DNA of 64,000 nucleotides from Sitta carolinensis (GCA_032173965.1 JAVUNC010000004.1:60365501-60429500), one strand, 5' to 3'. Positions 24,333 to 39,697 are shown, counted from the stretch's first letter. Notes: generated by a model not told the origin, from the sequence alone. Numbers and translations are program-made.

Positions 24333-24381
24333 CTTCTCCTCTCCTCTCCCGTCCCCTTCCCTTCCCTCTCCCTCTCATCTT
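24333..24381 (+). repeat. Polypyrimidine tract with mirror potential
   Basis: About 49 nt of almost pure C/T, with units such as CTCTCCTCT and CCCTTCCCTTCCC and only one G. Such homopyrimidine runs can form triplex (H-DNA) structures and stall polymerases. It is intronic and no splice AG follows closely. Confidence 0.75.
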
Positions 24382-27300
24382 GCATGTGCTTGCTCTTTGC
24401 TGTTATGTTCTGTGGATTGATGCTTCTTCCTCTAGGTCTTTTCAGAGAGCCATAAAAGGGGCAGCACTGCCTCTTCTGCTCAAGACAGCTTTTGAACCTG
24501 TTTCAGTGATGGGAAAGGTAAAGGCAAGAGCTTCATTAATTTTGTAGTGATGTTGTAGTCTTGCATATTTTTACCTCATTTTTGCAAGTCCTCCAAATAA
24601 GTCGAAGTTCCTTTTGTTTTTCAGTGCTCCTCTAAGTGAGGAGGGAAACACTACAGATAATGAGAGTACTGGAAAGGAAGAATTGCTGTGCTTTGTAGTT
24701 TGGAGGCATTTGGCTGTTCAGGTGGCACTCATTACTGTTACCTTTCATAGTTCTCACAGTGTAATTACTGGAAGAAACTGGGAGACATTCGGAGATGGTC
24801 TTTGCAGACAACCAAAGTACATTTGTGAATGAATAGAATTGGCTGTTCTGCACAGAAGGCTACTGCTCTGATGTATGAAACAAGGTGGCTTGATACATCA
24901 CCTATTTCTAACATGGTACCTAATGCATTGTACAGAATACTTGATCACGTGTGGCTAAATGCTGCTTGTATAGGAATAAAAATATAAACCCCACTTTGTA
25001 ACCCTAAATACTGGTACTGCTTTTCAGTCAAAGTTTTAAGCAATTTGCATAAGTGCAGCTGTTTGGTTTAAGTACATGTCAGTAGTGAAATGTGTGGTGT
25101 ACCAAAGTGACCAGTGAAACTGCCTAGGTCTTGATGACGTGGAATTCGTAGGAAATGTCTGTTACCCAAGTCCATAATGTAATGGTTTTTAGTGTATACA
25201 CTTTTCATTTTGTGACCGTTTTATGTGCTTAAGACACTATTCTTCACAAGGTAATGTAATGCAGATAGTTTGATAATTAGACACATTAGACAGCCCTATA
25301 TTGACTGGGTTTTATTTTCATATTATAATGCTTCAGAACCTTCTTGTTTGCTATCATTTTTTGTCATTGCTTCCAACATAGTTCTTGTGTTCTGATTCTG
25401 ACAATCAGCTTTCATCTGTGTTTTTTATATTATCAGCATTAAATATTAATCTTTTTTTTGTTGTTTTGAAGGTGCAGAAAACTTACTGCTTCAGTTTTGG
25501 TCATATATCATCGTTCTAAATTTATTTTCGGTTTGTAAGATGACTCTACCTTTTCATAGCTTGTGTTGACTGAAGTGGACTAAAGTTCATTTGTCAGTGG
25601 AGGAAATGGAGATCAGTTCAGTTCTCCAGGACAGCATTGGTCTAGTATGGATGAAAAAAGAATAAATACATCAAAGTAGTGTTTAACTACAAGTAGTAGT
25701 TGTAAGAGGGTCAGGTGTTGATCAGACAGGCAACTCATGTGCATGTGTGTGACAGACATGCTGGATGAAAATTTTTGCTACAGTAGAGATTTTTCTCAGC
25801 TGTCAAAGACAAAACCTAGTTAATACTAAACAGCTGTCAGGGTGGAGAAGTAAAACTACTTTTGCTTTGCTGTTTGTTGTTATTTATTATTCCACTATGA
25901 CTAGGGGTAGGTTTTTTTGCAGTAAGATTGTCACTGGCTGTTTCCTCAGCTAGTTATCAAGGCTCCCTGCCATTTTGAGTTTATTTTTCTTGCACCAAGT
26001 CTGGGAAAAAAGATTAACTTTGTTCTCAAGGTCACCATGTCCAGCTGTCTTTCTGAGCAGTGGGAGTGAGTGTGTTTCAGAACTACTGACCTTTCATATA
26101 TAATATTGTGCCCTCGTTTAAAGCAAGGACATACAGGACACTGAAGTGAAGGGATTTCAGCAGTGGTGGAAATGAATGAGGAGCATGTCCTGTTAAGGTA
26201 GCTGAATGCAATGGATTCTTGTATTGTAACTAGATTTTACTACTTTTTGTGACTTTGATACACGAGGCTGTGTGCTGGGAGAGCTTGAGTCCAGTAATCT
26301 GCATCTGTCTCTTCATCTCATGGCTGTGAACACAGCTATGTCACCAGTTTAATAAAGGTTTATCTGTAGGGTGGGGTTTGACACATGAAAAGGAGAAAAT
26401 GGCCACTGACAGATGCAATATTTGCTTTTTTTTTACTAAGAAATATCTGACATGTACTTGTGTTCTAGAAATGTGGTGTTTAGTGCAATTCATGCTACAA
26501 ATTGAAGGCCAGCTCTAAGGTCCTGTTTATTTACAACCAGAAATATCTTTTGGAAGGCGCTGTATTTTGAGATGATATCTTCCCTTTTTTTATTTTTTCC
26601 TACAGCTTTCTCTTTTTTTTTTCATGTGCTTATACTTAAAATTGTTCTTCAGAATCCCTGTTTTCAATTTGTATTCTGCCAGTAGGACTAACATAGTCAA
26701 ATCAAACCCTTCTGAATAGTACACTTCTCCTTGCAGCATTGCTGGATTAGATGCTGGATAGCAATTCAACTGTGTGCTTTGTGTTGTGCAAAGCAGCAAT
26801 GCAAAAATTTGTAAAAAGAAACCTGTTCTTAAAGAGGGACACTGAACTATGACAAACTGGGTTTTAAGAATCCATTCAGAAACCGGATTAGATCAGATTA
26901 TTCTTCTCAGATTTGAATGATGATATCTGTGATGTGAAATCTTCACATTTGGAAGACATCACAGGCAGTACTTAGGATGTGTACAAAAATTGTTAAATCC
27001 TGTTAGTGCCAGTGTAAACTGTACTGTAGATCTGAAGTGGCATGTATTTAATTACCTGAGCGTGTTGCTTTTACTGGAGAACTCACTCTCCTTCTGATGG
27101 TGCATGGACTGATACAGGGAATTTAATGAAAGATTCTGTATTTCCTTGGATATTGCTTTCCTGACAATGGATAGGTTAAGTTATTAAATTGAGAAATGTG
27201 TTGAATATTTTCGTTTCTCTTTCCTGAAGGCCTTCCCTTTTATTTCTCAAAAGTAGAGAGTCCATCACTAAAACTGGCAGTTTTCTTAATCACAAGAATT

Positions 27301-30300
27301 TCTTCCTTCTCTTCCCCTTCCCTCTCACAACCCCAGATACCTTAAAAAAAGGTTGGGATTTATTTTAGTTGGAGAGGACGATGCTGAGAGACTTACATTT
27401 ATTCCTTTATGTAGAAGTATGATAAAAAAATGTTTCTCTACATTGTTTAGGGTGTGACAGGACATTATAATGACTTTCAAGTTTCAGAAGGAAGAATTCA
27501 TGTTAGAGCTTAATAGACATTAGAAAAAAAGAACCTTTTCCAAGAACAGTTATGAATGAGAACTGAAATAAATTTCCTAGGAAGACCGTGGAATTGTCAT
27601 GACTAGAAGCTGTTTATAAGGTGTGGTAAATCTGAAGTAATTCGTGATCTTTTCTTGAAGAAGAGTAACTTCCAAAGATGGTTCCCCTGCCATTATTCAT
27701 GAATATATCTATGAAATACTAGAAGGATTTTATCTGAAACTTGTTTTTCATGTCTTTATTAATAATGCAGCACATCTGAGAGTTGGGAGAAGGAGTGTGC
27801 TGTATATTGAGTAGAATATAAGTATGTCAATTACTTAATGCATTGTAACTATTACTACATAGAGGTAATATTAGAAAGTGAACTTTCAAAAAGAGGGATG
27901 CTATTCTGACTCACTTAAGAGTTTTAAAAGGAACCTACAATCTGGAGTTTAGAATAATCATAGTAGACTATTCATGTCTGAAGAAATCAATATAAATATT
28001 CACTGATGTCTTAGGAAAGGTAATTAAGTATGACATTAACAATTTCATAGTTTACTAAATTGATTAGATTGTATTTTCTAGTCTTACTACATTGAAAAAA
28101 AAATCATTTTATTGTAAAGCATGATCTTTTTGTCTGTTCATATTAATCATCTAGTTGTAAATGCATTTTCTTGTTAGTAGGAAAAATCACACCCCACCTA
28201 GTAAACATACAACTTGCTTATTGCCCACTAAGGTGATTCATCAGTCTATCTCTTGCAAAGCCCATGGGGTTTTTGAAACAGATCATACTATAGTCTTGGG
28301 CATATTTTTTTCTGATGTCACTTATGGTATGTATTTTGTTGTAATAAGGAAGAGTTGGGCCCCTTTATTCCCCCTAGAAGAATAAGGGCAGATGAGAAGA
28401 GCTGTGATGCCTACAGCTTCTTTGATAGCTAGAGTTAGGCTGGACCAAGTGATTAGGAGTGTTTAGGTGTTTAGCTCTTGCCTGCCTTATTTCTTGAATA
28501 GTATGCACATAGTTTCTGGGAAGCCCTGGAATTGTATATGTATGCTTATCAGCTGTCTTGACATGTAACATGGAATGGGCAAGTGCCTGCAGCCATATTC
28601 TGCCACTGGGAAAGCTTATTCAATTACCTTATTGGAGACCGTGTGGTCCAGTATCCTGAATTTATTGAACTAAGATCAAAGGTAGGGTGAAACTTGCAAA
28701 ACTTCCATGTGACTTATTAAGCTCTAAATATGTGAATTTCTGAATTATTGTTATGATCTTCCAGTGAGTTTCAGAAGCATTGACAAGAGATATATTAAAA
28801 ATTAATAATGTGTGAAAATATGTTTGGTTTGGACTACATAAAATAAGTGCTTATGGAATCCGTTCTTACAATTTGCATTACTAAACATCTAAATTGTAAT
28901 GAACTAATACTTAGGATTATTTTAGCCGGTTTACCTATCCCATGTTAGCTTTGAAATCAGAATGAGTAGTGAAAACCTCATTTTAACCCGGTAACTTAAA
29001 GATAGACAAAGACAGGTGATGAAAGATGGGCAAACAAATTGCAGGACCGATCTTGAGTTGACTGGCAGGACAACCGACTGGCCCACAATGGTAGTTGGCT
29101 TCTCTTGCACTGTTGAAGTATATCTGGGACAAGTAGTCTGGCTTTTTATAGAAATAATCTTTTAAATACGTGTGAGACCAATTTGACAGTGAGAAAACAC
29201 CAGGATCTTGCAGCACGGCTGTGATTACTTTGTTTAATTGGGATGTTCAGTTAAGTGATTTGAATAGGTAGCAAGCACCTCTGAACCAGTTGTTTGGTAG
29301 CTCTTTGACATGTGGTTTGTGTGCTGTAGTTATTCTTACTCCCTGCTGCTGATAGTCTCTACAGCACTCTATATGCAAGCAGCTGACCTGGTCTGTTGAT
29401 TAGGGGTAGCTTGTAACTCGTGTGGAATCCTGCCTTCCTGCTACTCTCTATCTGTGACCACAGCTGTGATGGTGCATTAAAAAGGAGACAGGAGAGGTCT
29501 CTCTTATGAGTGGATGCCAAACGATTTTATTTTGTGTGTGCTTCTATTATTTTGTGGCTGTAATGTTTTATGTTATTAACAAATACTTAAAGTAACTATA
29601 TGGGAGAGGTAAAGTTTTCATAGTTGAATGTTAAAAATTTGTGGGATAGGAATGGAGCATAACTGCCTGGTATCATATTAATTGTGCATCTGTCTGAGGA
29701 GGGAAAAAGGCTATCTGTAGATTGTAAATTCAAATATATTCCTCCCCCTCTCCACTGCATGCCTGTAAAAAATACTGCTTTTGACGCATCCACTTCACAG
29801 TACGAAAATGCTAAATGAGCTTCTTTGTAGGCCTGCCTTGTTTCCTGACAGTGCCACTTTGCAACTAATTTCATCTTTGTCCTGTTTCGTTGGGTTTTCT
29901 TCCTTTTTTTTTCCTGAAGTCTGATGTACTGTGGCATAGACAAATTTAAGTTAAGTAGTGTTACCTATTTTATTTTTTCAGATACGGTAGTTTAATCGAT
30001 TGTAGACTTTATTGAGTTAATGTGTAGAAATAGGAACATATTGCTGTGGGTGATACTAGGCAAATCAGTTAGGGCTTGGTGTTACCCTCACTCATTTCAC
30101 TTGGTCTTTCTAAGAAGTTTATAATGTTTTTTGAGAAGTGGAGTTGAAATTGGTACTGCAAATATCCAGACAATTGGATGTGTATGAGAATTAGCCAGTG
30201 GAAGGGATAGGGCCATAGTTCTCATGCCATCTTTCTTCTGCATCCATTGACTGATAAATACACATTTTTTAAACCTTTAGTATTAGCTGACAAAGAATGA

Positions 30301-33300
30301 TTTGTATCTCAAAGATCAGAAAATAATGTAATATGCAGGATAGAAATACAATACTTACAATGGTTTGGTTCTAAATTTGTAGTTATGCTTGGTTTATGGG
30401 TGCTTATCAAGAACATAATGTTCTGTTTTTTCTATTAACTACTTGAATATATTTTATTGTGTGGAATTTTTGACAGAAGGCACTTCAATTTTCTGTGAAA
30501 CTAGGAATATTTGGTCATAGATTGAAAAAATAATCTACTTGTAAATGTTAGGAATACTTGAAAAAAATTACCTATTACGTAGATTGAACCCCCTCTTATT
30601 TATAATACTTCGTTGAGATCGACCCAAAATCATATAGTAGTCTTCTTTGTTCTTAGTCTATAACTTCAGATTAGATGAAAACTTTCTGTGTTAGAGACCT
30701 AGGTATCTCCGTGCCTTTAAATCAGCATATCATATATTTGACTATTTTTTTTTTTTTTTGTAATGCACTATGTAAATAGCCATTGTATCTCGGACTGGTG
30801 TGTGATTTAGAACACTTTATTTAAGGTATACTTCAAGTCTGGTTTATTTGCTCTACTTTGTTGGGGTTTTTTTTCTGACACTAACTTAATGTTAGACTTA
30901 GGCCTCATTTTGAGGTGTGTACAAGTGTAATCGGTAAAATTAATTAGGAAGTCTGCTTCTTATATGTCATTTCATAATGATAGAATTATGTCTTCGTTAA
31001 TTTAGATCAAAAATGTAATCACCAGAGTACTTATCTTCCTGGTTTGGCAGCCCTTAATATACTTGGATTTTTCATGTGAGGTTTACCAACATCACAGAGT
31101 TTGATTCTGGAAAATGAGTAGACTAAATTGCATTTCCAAAAGCATTGATTTTAAAAAAGTCTTAAAATTATAGTTCTTGGGAAAGAGAAAATAGGTTATC
31201 ACTTGAATAATAGCCAATTTCATTACTGTTGAAAGATACTAATATTTCTTCGAGTGCTATCCCTTGAAGAATTTTGCAAAGATACAATGGTGAACTCAAC
31301 TCCTTTGATACAAGACAAAAGATCACAAAATCAATGATATAAGGGAGTTGTTTTTTTTTTTTAATTTACCATTGCAACTTTTAAGGTTTTCATTAGGTTT
31401 ACACTGAGTAATTGCTGGCATCGCCAATGCAGAAACATAAACTTTTTGATGAGCATGTTCATTATTCATCCCATGCTGCCTGTTTTGTCTTGTTTTGAAA
31501 TCCAATGAGGATCTTTTCTAACTTGAAATATTTTGCTTTATTCTGCACTTCTGTATGTTATAAAAGATTTTTTTATTGCAATTTTTTTTCTGATTTTTTC
31601 TGTAGTACAGTCTCCTCTCAATGTCTGAAAAGTACAAATTGAAATTACCTTCTGATTATCTTCCTAACTTAATAAAGTGAGGCTGCAGAGTCCATGAATT
31701 TTCTTTCTCTGATTTTCCTAACTTCAGGAGTGCAAGTGCAAAGTTAAGCTCTCTTCCATGTTTTTCTTTGGAGTTCATTGTCTGCTAATTTTTTGCTGAT
31801 TTAAGGCAGCAACATGCCAGATAGTTCAATTAATTTCTTTTGTATGACTTTTTTTTTCTTTTATACACTTAAGAGTGATGTGAAAGACTTCAAAATTAAT
31901 CAGAATGGGTATCTGCAGTGTAGGGGTATTCTGGAAATCTAAATCGAAGTTTCCTTTGGGTATCTTCTGGAATATGGTTTGTTAATGTGTCTTGTATGTG
32001 CTGTAGTTGGGGTTTGAGTAGATCCTGTACTTTGGCTAGCTGAGCCAAGATTATGTTGTATGGATTTTGTTTAAATAGATCTGGGTCTTCCTTTTTAGCA
32101 GATAATGAAGATTATATTAAATCAGCTGTAAAATCTCCTTTGCAAATGAGCCAGTCTGACTTCCTTCTCAGTGGAAAAATAGGTTGACTTCTCACAATGA
32201 TTTATTTTTGATGCAAACTATTTACAATATAAGCAGTATACATGGAAATGTTGTTTCATTTCTGCCATGCCTCTCTTAAAAAAGTTTCTAAAAAGAGGCC
32301 AGGCTGTTTTCACTTTTTGTTTACAGATGAGATTATCCACAGATAAGGGCAGGGAGAGACAGAACTACAAGGACAGCTCATTTCTAGACCTTGACAAAAC
32401 AATGTGCCTTCATGAGTTGGAGATGGCTAGAAACAAATACAGTCATGGAAGACATGGAATACCATAGAGCCCATTGCCATCTTTGTGTTGGCAGCTCAGA
32501 TACTTCTGACTGTGCAAGTCTTGATCTCTTGGCGTCTTTCATCTTATTGCAACTATCTGGCAACTCCGGTTTAGCAAGACTAAAACAAAGCAGCCTCCTC
32601 TTTCAACATCTTTGATCAGTAGTAGTCATAAATGTACTTCCTATAGATTTTTGGCTTGTTAGCATTGAATGATGGCCACTGGACATGTGATGGCACAAAT
32701 GGATTTCCCTTACTTGCTTTTTTCTCATCTGTGATTGCAGTAACAGCAGGGGGGTTTGGTCTTGTGCACAGGCAGTGGGAAATACTGTCTTATTTGAGTG
32801 CTTTGTCTGTGTGGCCCCCAGCTCTCTTGCTACTTGCACAGTGGTTTACTTTTGGTGACCTGCCAGATGTTTGCTGGGATTTAGACATTAACAGAGGAAG
32901 AAAGTTTTGTAAAATGTCCGCTGTAAATTCAAGGAAAGGTATACAGGAAGTGCTGTTATAGATGACATGCTTTATATTTGTAGAAATGTTTATAGAGAAT
33001 ACTGTGGTTTTCAGAGTTTTGCTGAAGGGCTCAAAATCTACCTTCGAACATGAAGGAAATCTAGTTTGGGGCTCTTATTTCATGGCTGTCTGTAGACCCT
33101 GAGATCTGGTTGTGGAGTCCTGTCCTGAATGAATCAGTAATACATGGTCAGGAGACCGAAGGATGTTAAACCAAGTCCACTTAAACATGAAGAAGTGGTT
33201 AGAGCAATTTTGTGAACCAGTTGGAGATTTTATAAACTGAGCATGTTTTAGTGCTGCTTTTCAGAGAGCAGGAGTCCAAATCCAAAGATTCTTCTAAATA

Positions 33301-36207
33301 CTGTAATTACTAAAAGCCTGCTCTTGCATGGTTGCTTACAGGGGAAAGCAAGTGTTTTTCTTTGTTACAGTCAGCAGAAATGTGAGCAACTCCCATCAAA
33401 GTAAGAATTACTCCAAATTATTATTTTGGGTGTGTCAGTCATTCTACAGAGTAAGTAAAGAGTGGCCTGTTTTGGTGCGTTTTCTTGCTTCATAAATTTA
33501 ACCTCGTTATCAAAATTGTTTTCCTCCTTCCTTGCAGACAAGGAATTATATTGCATCATACTTAACAGAAATGCAGCAGAAAATACAATCTTATTTACTC
33601 AGTTTCACAATAACCACAGTCATTTTTCCCTTGTATATTTAATAAACTCTTCTTTTTTTAACTTGTCAAACTGTGTTTTCATTGCTCCTAACTTATATAC
33701 TCAGAAAAAGCCATTTCTGTTTAAAAACGTATTTTTATAAGAAAAAAGTAGTGAAGCTGCTTTTTTAATCTTCCATGAAATCCTTTTAAAATAACTGCAT
33801 CTCCTCTCCATGAAAATGCCATGGAAAACCCTCAGATACAATACCTGCCCCCAGCACTCTCTTACCTTCCTCCCACAGTATCTCCAGTATAAAAGATACT
33901 TAGTGGAGTACTAATTTCTTTGTCACCTCTACATTTTTATTTGAATTAGAACAAGCACATTGTTAGGTGTTCTTTAGTTTTTTGTACATTGTCAAAATTG
34001 TGTGGAAGGTTTGTCCCAGTCTTTTGGAAGTTATTGTAAAAAAGGCTGGAAAAGAGAGTAGATGGACAGCATGATTGTGTGCACTCTGGTCTTTAGAATG
34101 TCTAAGTTAACAATAAAATGGTTGAATTACATTTCAGTTCTTCTTCACCTTCCTTGTGTGGTGGAATGGCCAGCAGAGAATTTTGAGTGCTTTTTGTATA
34201 CAAGCACACACTGTAAACAGTGTTTTAAGAGTGAGGTGAAAATACTCAAATGATATTTAAAATGTAATGGATGTGTTTTTGGACGTTTCACTTACTTTCT
34301 CTCTCTTGAATTCTTTTAATCAGAAGTAGATAAACAGTTGAAACTTCAACTTTTTTTTGAAAACTGGGAGCTGAGATGGCATGTTCCATCAATTTAGGCC
34401 TGTGATCATGGCCTGAGTGAGAGAATATGCATAAGATCATAGAAGTGCACATCATGCACAACAAAATGTAATACAAGAGGAAGAGTGATACTGTCTTGGA
34501 TACATTCTAGTTTTCTCTTATGAAAACAACATGCCAAATGCAACAGTTTGGGGGTTTCATCATGTCTTTTCCCAAAATTGTGTCTCTTTTTGTTTTGTTT
34601 TGTTTGGGGTTTTTTTTTGAGATACTTTAAGGCTATTTGTTAAAATCTCAACAGTGAGCCATGTAATAGTTTATATCTGCCTCTTTCTTGAAAATACCTA
34701 TGTTTGCTTTTGGATGTTCTCTTGTATATACTCTAAAGTATTAGAAAATGCTTGAGAGTGTTCTGTAATTGTTTGCCCTGCTTGGCCAAGGGATTCTGTA
34801 TTCTTTGGCAGTCACAAAGGCTGTATCTGCCGCTAGAGAGTAGCAGTTCTTGCAGCTGATGGGTACAGAAGGTTTCTTTGGAGTTTATACTGTTACCTGT
34901 GTTCTCCTTGTCTAGGAGTTCAGAGAGGGACAATGCTTTGGCAGCATCAGGCGTTTTCATTTGTGCCTGACTGAGGCAAATGCCTCTCAGCTACCAAGTT
35001 TTTAGTCTGAGAACCCTCTGAACTCACACGTAGTTAAAATTTGATTTAAACGTTAGTTAAGCCATACAGATTTTTCTGCTTGTTTTTCACTGCTGCTTAG
35101 GTTTAATGATATTGAGCTCTGTAGAGGACCGGAATTGGCAAGTTTGTTTTCAGCAAATATATGTCATCCACTTGGCCTAAACAGGATGCTTGTATATATT
35201 TTTAGCATAGTTGAAGTTGACTGTCTTTCTGGTAACTTCAGATATGGAAACTCCTGGTTGTGATGTGTTAATGAGTTTTTTTAATTTGAAATAAATGGTC
35301 TCTTAAATCATACTGCTATTTATTTTGCTTTTATGTAACAGCAAAAATAAACTGTTGTATCTTTCGCATAATAAAGTTGATTTATATGGGATTATTGTAC
35401 AAGTGGACTAGGGAGCACAGAGATGTTCAGATACCCAGCTTCCTGATGGAATCAGAAGAAATTCAGAGAGACACCTTAAATACATTTTGGAACTTGGCCA
35501 CAGGTAGTTTTGATGTTTTTTAGGCCTAATGATAGCTATTTAAAGGGATCACTAGGTGAGCTCCTTTCTTTAAAGTGATTACTCTATTGTTTAGAACTGT
35601 AAGTTTCTCTTGCAAGAGATACTGATATGATAACTATGTATCACAGCAAGAATAACCATATTTCAAAAATTTTATGTAGATCTATATATACAAGCAAAGT
35701 TGTTTTTTTTTTTGCTTGCTGCCAAAATATTGTACAGTTCTGTCCTTTAAGGGTAGTTTGACTTTGCTTTAGGAGCTCTGAGGGAGAGTTACTATTTTGG
35801 TTAATAGCCATGGTTTGAATATCATAATTTCTGTCAGCAGGCAGCTTAATATTTTAATTGAGAATGTAATTAAAAAGAAAAAAAACCTAAACAAGACCAC
35901 AACAACAACACAAAGCTGCTCTCCTAATTTATTTAACCTTCTTAAAAAAGGACATCAGTGTGTATGAGAGAAGTGAAGATGGAGGAGTAAATATGATCAA
36001 GTACATAGCAAATTGAATTTGAATATAAGGAAGGAGGATGTGTATCGAATTCGTTTTGCTATTCTACCTTGTGGATAACACCTCTGAAGGAGATCTTTAC
36101 CTCCGGAAAAGAGGATCGTGATGGACAAAGGTTAATGAGAGTGAGCTTGATTGAATTGGTTGTAATCATGTGTTTATCACATGGTTTTCTTTGGGAGAGT
36201 TCTTCAT

Positions 36208-36295
36208 GGAGTTTGTGGCTAGAAGGGACCACTAAATTGCCAAGTCTGGCATCTTTACATGCAACAGGTCTTTCATTCTGGTCTCCTGATAATGA
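36208..36295 (-). mobile_element. Ancient CR1-like 3' fragment, low identity
   Basis: The + strand reads GGCTAGAAGGGACCACTAAA and then a spaced AAGTCTGGC...TCTGGTCTCCTGA. This resembles the reverse complement of an old CR1 3' region common in turtles and birds (a GGCCAGAAGGGACCA... AGTCTGACCTCCTG type). The match is short and degraded. Confidence 0.4.
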
Positions 36296-39200
36296 ACCTT
36301 TTGACTTAACTGACCAAAATGCAGTTTCAGTTTGTGCTTATCTAAAATGCATTTGTCAGAATTATATCCATCCTTCATTTAAAAATGTCAAGGGACTGAG
36401 AAGACACTACTTTTTATGCTAGTTTTTCTCTCATGGTTGCTTCGCTTCTTTGTTTGTAGGAAAAAAAATGTACTTCTGCATTATGGCAGTGATTTAAAAT
36501 CAATCCTGACTTTTCAGGTTGATAACATATTTAACAGCTGTATCTATATAATAGGAATGCATATATGCACACAGTATATACATGGGTCCATACACTCCAA
36601 ATGTCCTAATTCCATTTAATACATTTTTTGGTTTGGAAATTCTGCTATGCCCTTATAAAGTATATATATGACTATATACTATAGTCAAATGATATATAAC
36701 TATAGTACAAAGATGATTAATTGATTTGAACACAAATGTAGTTTTTGTAGTTTTATTTAGTACAAATATTTTAATACAATTCTGTAAATCAATAGTAACA
36801 CAGTTATTTCAACTTTTTATTAATTATCTTTGCTCTGAATTTGTGGTACAGTTTTCATTAAATGTCATCATGAAAACAGGATTGCACAAACATCTGTCAG
36901 AGACTTTAATAACTTCTCATGTTTATTTTCGAGTATGGGCTAGTTTGATCTATAATTCTTCTAGCTTCTTTTTTTCACAATAGTCTACAAAAATTCTGGT
37001 TTTATTTTTTTTGTTCCTCAGGTGTTCATATCCTTAGTATTCATCAGTTCTCACACTGTATGGGGACTGAAAAAGCATTTTGGCAGTGGACAAAATCCCT
37101 AATGACTTCGCAGACTCCTGTGAGAGGGTTCTTTTCAGTCAGGTTTTGGGTTATTAGAATCTGACCCACATAGTATTAATAGACCTACAAATATGGTGTT
37201 ATTTTCCATTCCCTTCATTATGTTGCTGTCTTGCATGCCTACTGCATTAAAGGGCAGAATTGCTTTCAGTATGTATGTTTTGGTAGACATTAGTGTAGTT
37301 TTCTATCTTATATTGTTTGCTTTTGGTCATGTTCTGTGTCCTTCCCCTACCCTGTAACAAAGTTTCAGGCTTTCATAGGTAATCCTCTTATTTTTAGTAT
37401 GGTGACCTACATTTTTCAGCCAAGTATATATATTTGAGAAGCTTGGGACTTCTAGCCATACTGTTGACTTTATTTTAGAATTTAATTACAGAGTAGAGCT
37501 CAGTGTTGTGTTGAGATCTGGGCAGTATTCCTACCTTTCCCAGGTTTCTTTTGGTGATGCTCATAAAATCAGAATTTCTGTAGTCACTACTTGTAGGATT
37601 TTTTTTTGTTTGACTTAAGAGTCTAGAATTTAACTAAGAAAAGTGCTCTAAGCTCTCATGTGCAATTGAATTAATGGTAATTTTGTGTTAAGTATATACA
37701 AAATTCTTCTTTTATATAGAATAAAAATACTGTGCAAATGCACCTAGTCTGGAAGATGTGCTGCTGAGTGTTTCAGTGTGACACCCAAACCTCGAATGTT
37801 TTTTGCCTTTCTGTGCCTGAATTCTTCCATCTCCAGTTTTGAGGTAATGCTTTATACATTTTAGGGATGTATTTTCAGGGCAGTGTTTTGTAAGATGCTT
37901 AGTTGATACAATTATGAGCCTTATTGAATACCACACCAGGAAACTAAGGGGTCCACCTTTTTACAAAAACTTGAGTAGTGTTCAATAGAGAAGGTCTCAA
38001 ACTGTATTTCAATTGCTGAGAAGGAAACAAATTGCTGCATAGTTGCTCAGCAAATGGGTGTTGATTCTTTGTTTTAACTGAATCAGGGAGCAGCCTTGTG
38101 GGCAGTGGTAGGATGTAATTCTATAAATAAAAACTCTCCATAATGCATGCACACAAGGCAAGGGCAGATCAAGGCTCCCAGGCATCTTGCCCATTGCTTC
38201 TGGCAATGACTGTGACATTTGCTGACTTTGGAGTGCTTGGTTTTGCAGCTTGATTTGTCTCTAGGCCCAGTGTCTGTTCCTAGCTGTATAACTAGGAATA
38301 GCCTGTGGAACCTATGGCATGAGTGAGATATGGGACAGAACAGCTTTTAAAAGTTGATTTTGACAAGAGCCATTGTAAGGCTGAAAAGAAAAATGACATG
38401 CCAGAAAAAAGGTCAGGCATTTTGGGGTTAAGAACAAATGACTGATATGCCAGTGTATTTGTAAACTGTGTTTAATCATTGCTGTGGACAATCCGTAATT
38501 TATCTGCTACTAAGGAACAGGAACATGAAATTTTCTTCTCAGAATGAGCAATCTAGTGTGGGAGCTATTCATCAAAGTTTGAATGTCAGAAAGGTCATGG
38601 GAAGAGATTTGTAAAATTTTCATAATTCCAGAAATAACCCCTTCGGCATCCAAAAAGAAACTTGAGTATTTAGGAAAGAACCTAGTGTATCTGATACCAT
38701 CCTGCAGTAGGATGGGTCAGCTCTGTGTGATGGATGTTCTGTTCAACAGTGTATTTTCTCATACCTCTCCCTTCCACCCTGTGGGAAGTCTAGGGGGAGA
38801 TAACACATAGGCTTAGTGGGACAAAAAGAAGTAATTCCCTTTGCTGCTTATATCTGTCTTGTTTTGATTTTGCTATTCTGTATGAAAACCAACAGTATAC
38901 TTTAGAGACCCTATATTAAACTTGCTGTTAATTAAGTTCTTCAGATAAAAATCTCCCAGCAGATTTTTTTAGTTGGGAGGATTTGAACTGGAGCTCTCAT
39001 ACAGGGCCTCCTGCTGTAACATGCTGTACTCTCTGTGAAGGCTCTAAATAACAAAAATGTCAGAATATGCAATGTATTTATCAGCCTGTTTGTTAACATT
39101 ATTTCTATTCAAGTGTTTTCTACCTCTCTTCAGTTTTGTCATGGCTCTTTCCTGTCCTTATTTTTAAACACATTCTGTGTCAGAATGGTTCTCCTAGTAT

Positions 39201-39555
39201 ATTTTTTTCCAAGTTCCAACTCTTAAACTTGTTAACATCTTGTGATTGCATATAGGAAAAGGAAATGTATTTCAGAGATTTTTTTTCTGGATCAGGTATG
39301 TCAAGATGCAAAATATTTGGTTGTGTATTGTAAATGTCTGTGAAGTACTCCTGGAAAACAGTACTTTTCAAGAGATTTTTATGAAGAATAAATATCACTC
39401 CCTTTTTGCTCAGTTTTTTCTCCACTCCCCAAGAGTTTAATCATCTCTGATCAGTATTGATGAAGGAAATAGCAGAGAATATATTCTTACTAAAGGGAAA
39501 GTAACAGGAATAACTTTATTTTCTTTGAAAGCAAAGTATGTGTTTTAAAATACCA

Positions 39556-39697
39556 AAAGATCACAAAATCATTGAATTGTTTGGACTGGAAGAGAGCTGA
39601 AAGATCATCTATTCCCAGCCCTGTTCCACTAGAGCAGGTTGCTCACAGCTCCATGCAGCCTGGCCAGGAAGGCTTCCCAGGATGGAGCATCAGCCAT
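39556..39697 (-). mobile_element. CR1 LINE 3' fragment
   Basis: The + strand reads as the reverse complement of a CR1 3' end. It has AATCATTGAATTGTTTGGACTGG, GAAAGATCATCTATTCCCAGCC, CCACTAGAGCAGGTTGCTCA, AGCCTGGCCAGGAAGGCTTCC and GGATGGAGCATC. Only about 140 bp remain, so it is a strongly truncated, non-coding fossil lying antisense to ZDHHC14. Confidence 0.88.

Noticed and set aside
31316..31345. Short word GATCACAAAATCAATGA similar to the CR1 end at 39559
   Set aside because: The similarity stops after about 20 nt and no CR1 body follows.
38975..39036. tRNA/SINE-like patch with GGATTTGAACT resembling a reverse B box
   Set aside because: Only the B-box-like word is convincing. No A box, no cloverleaf and no clear SINE body were found.
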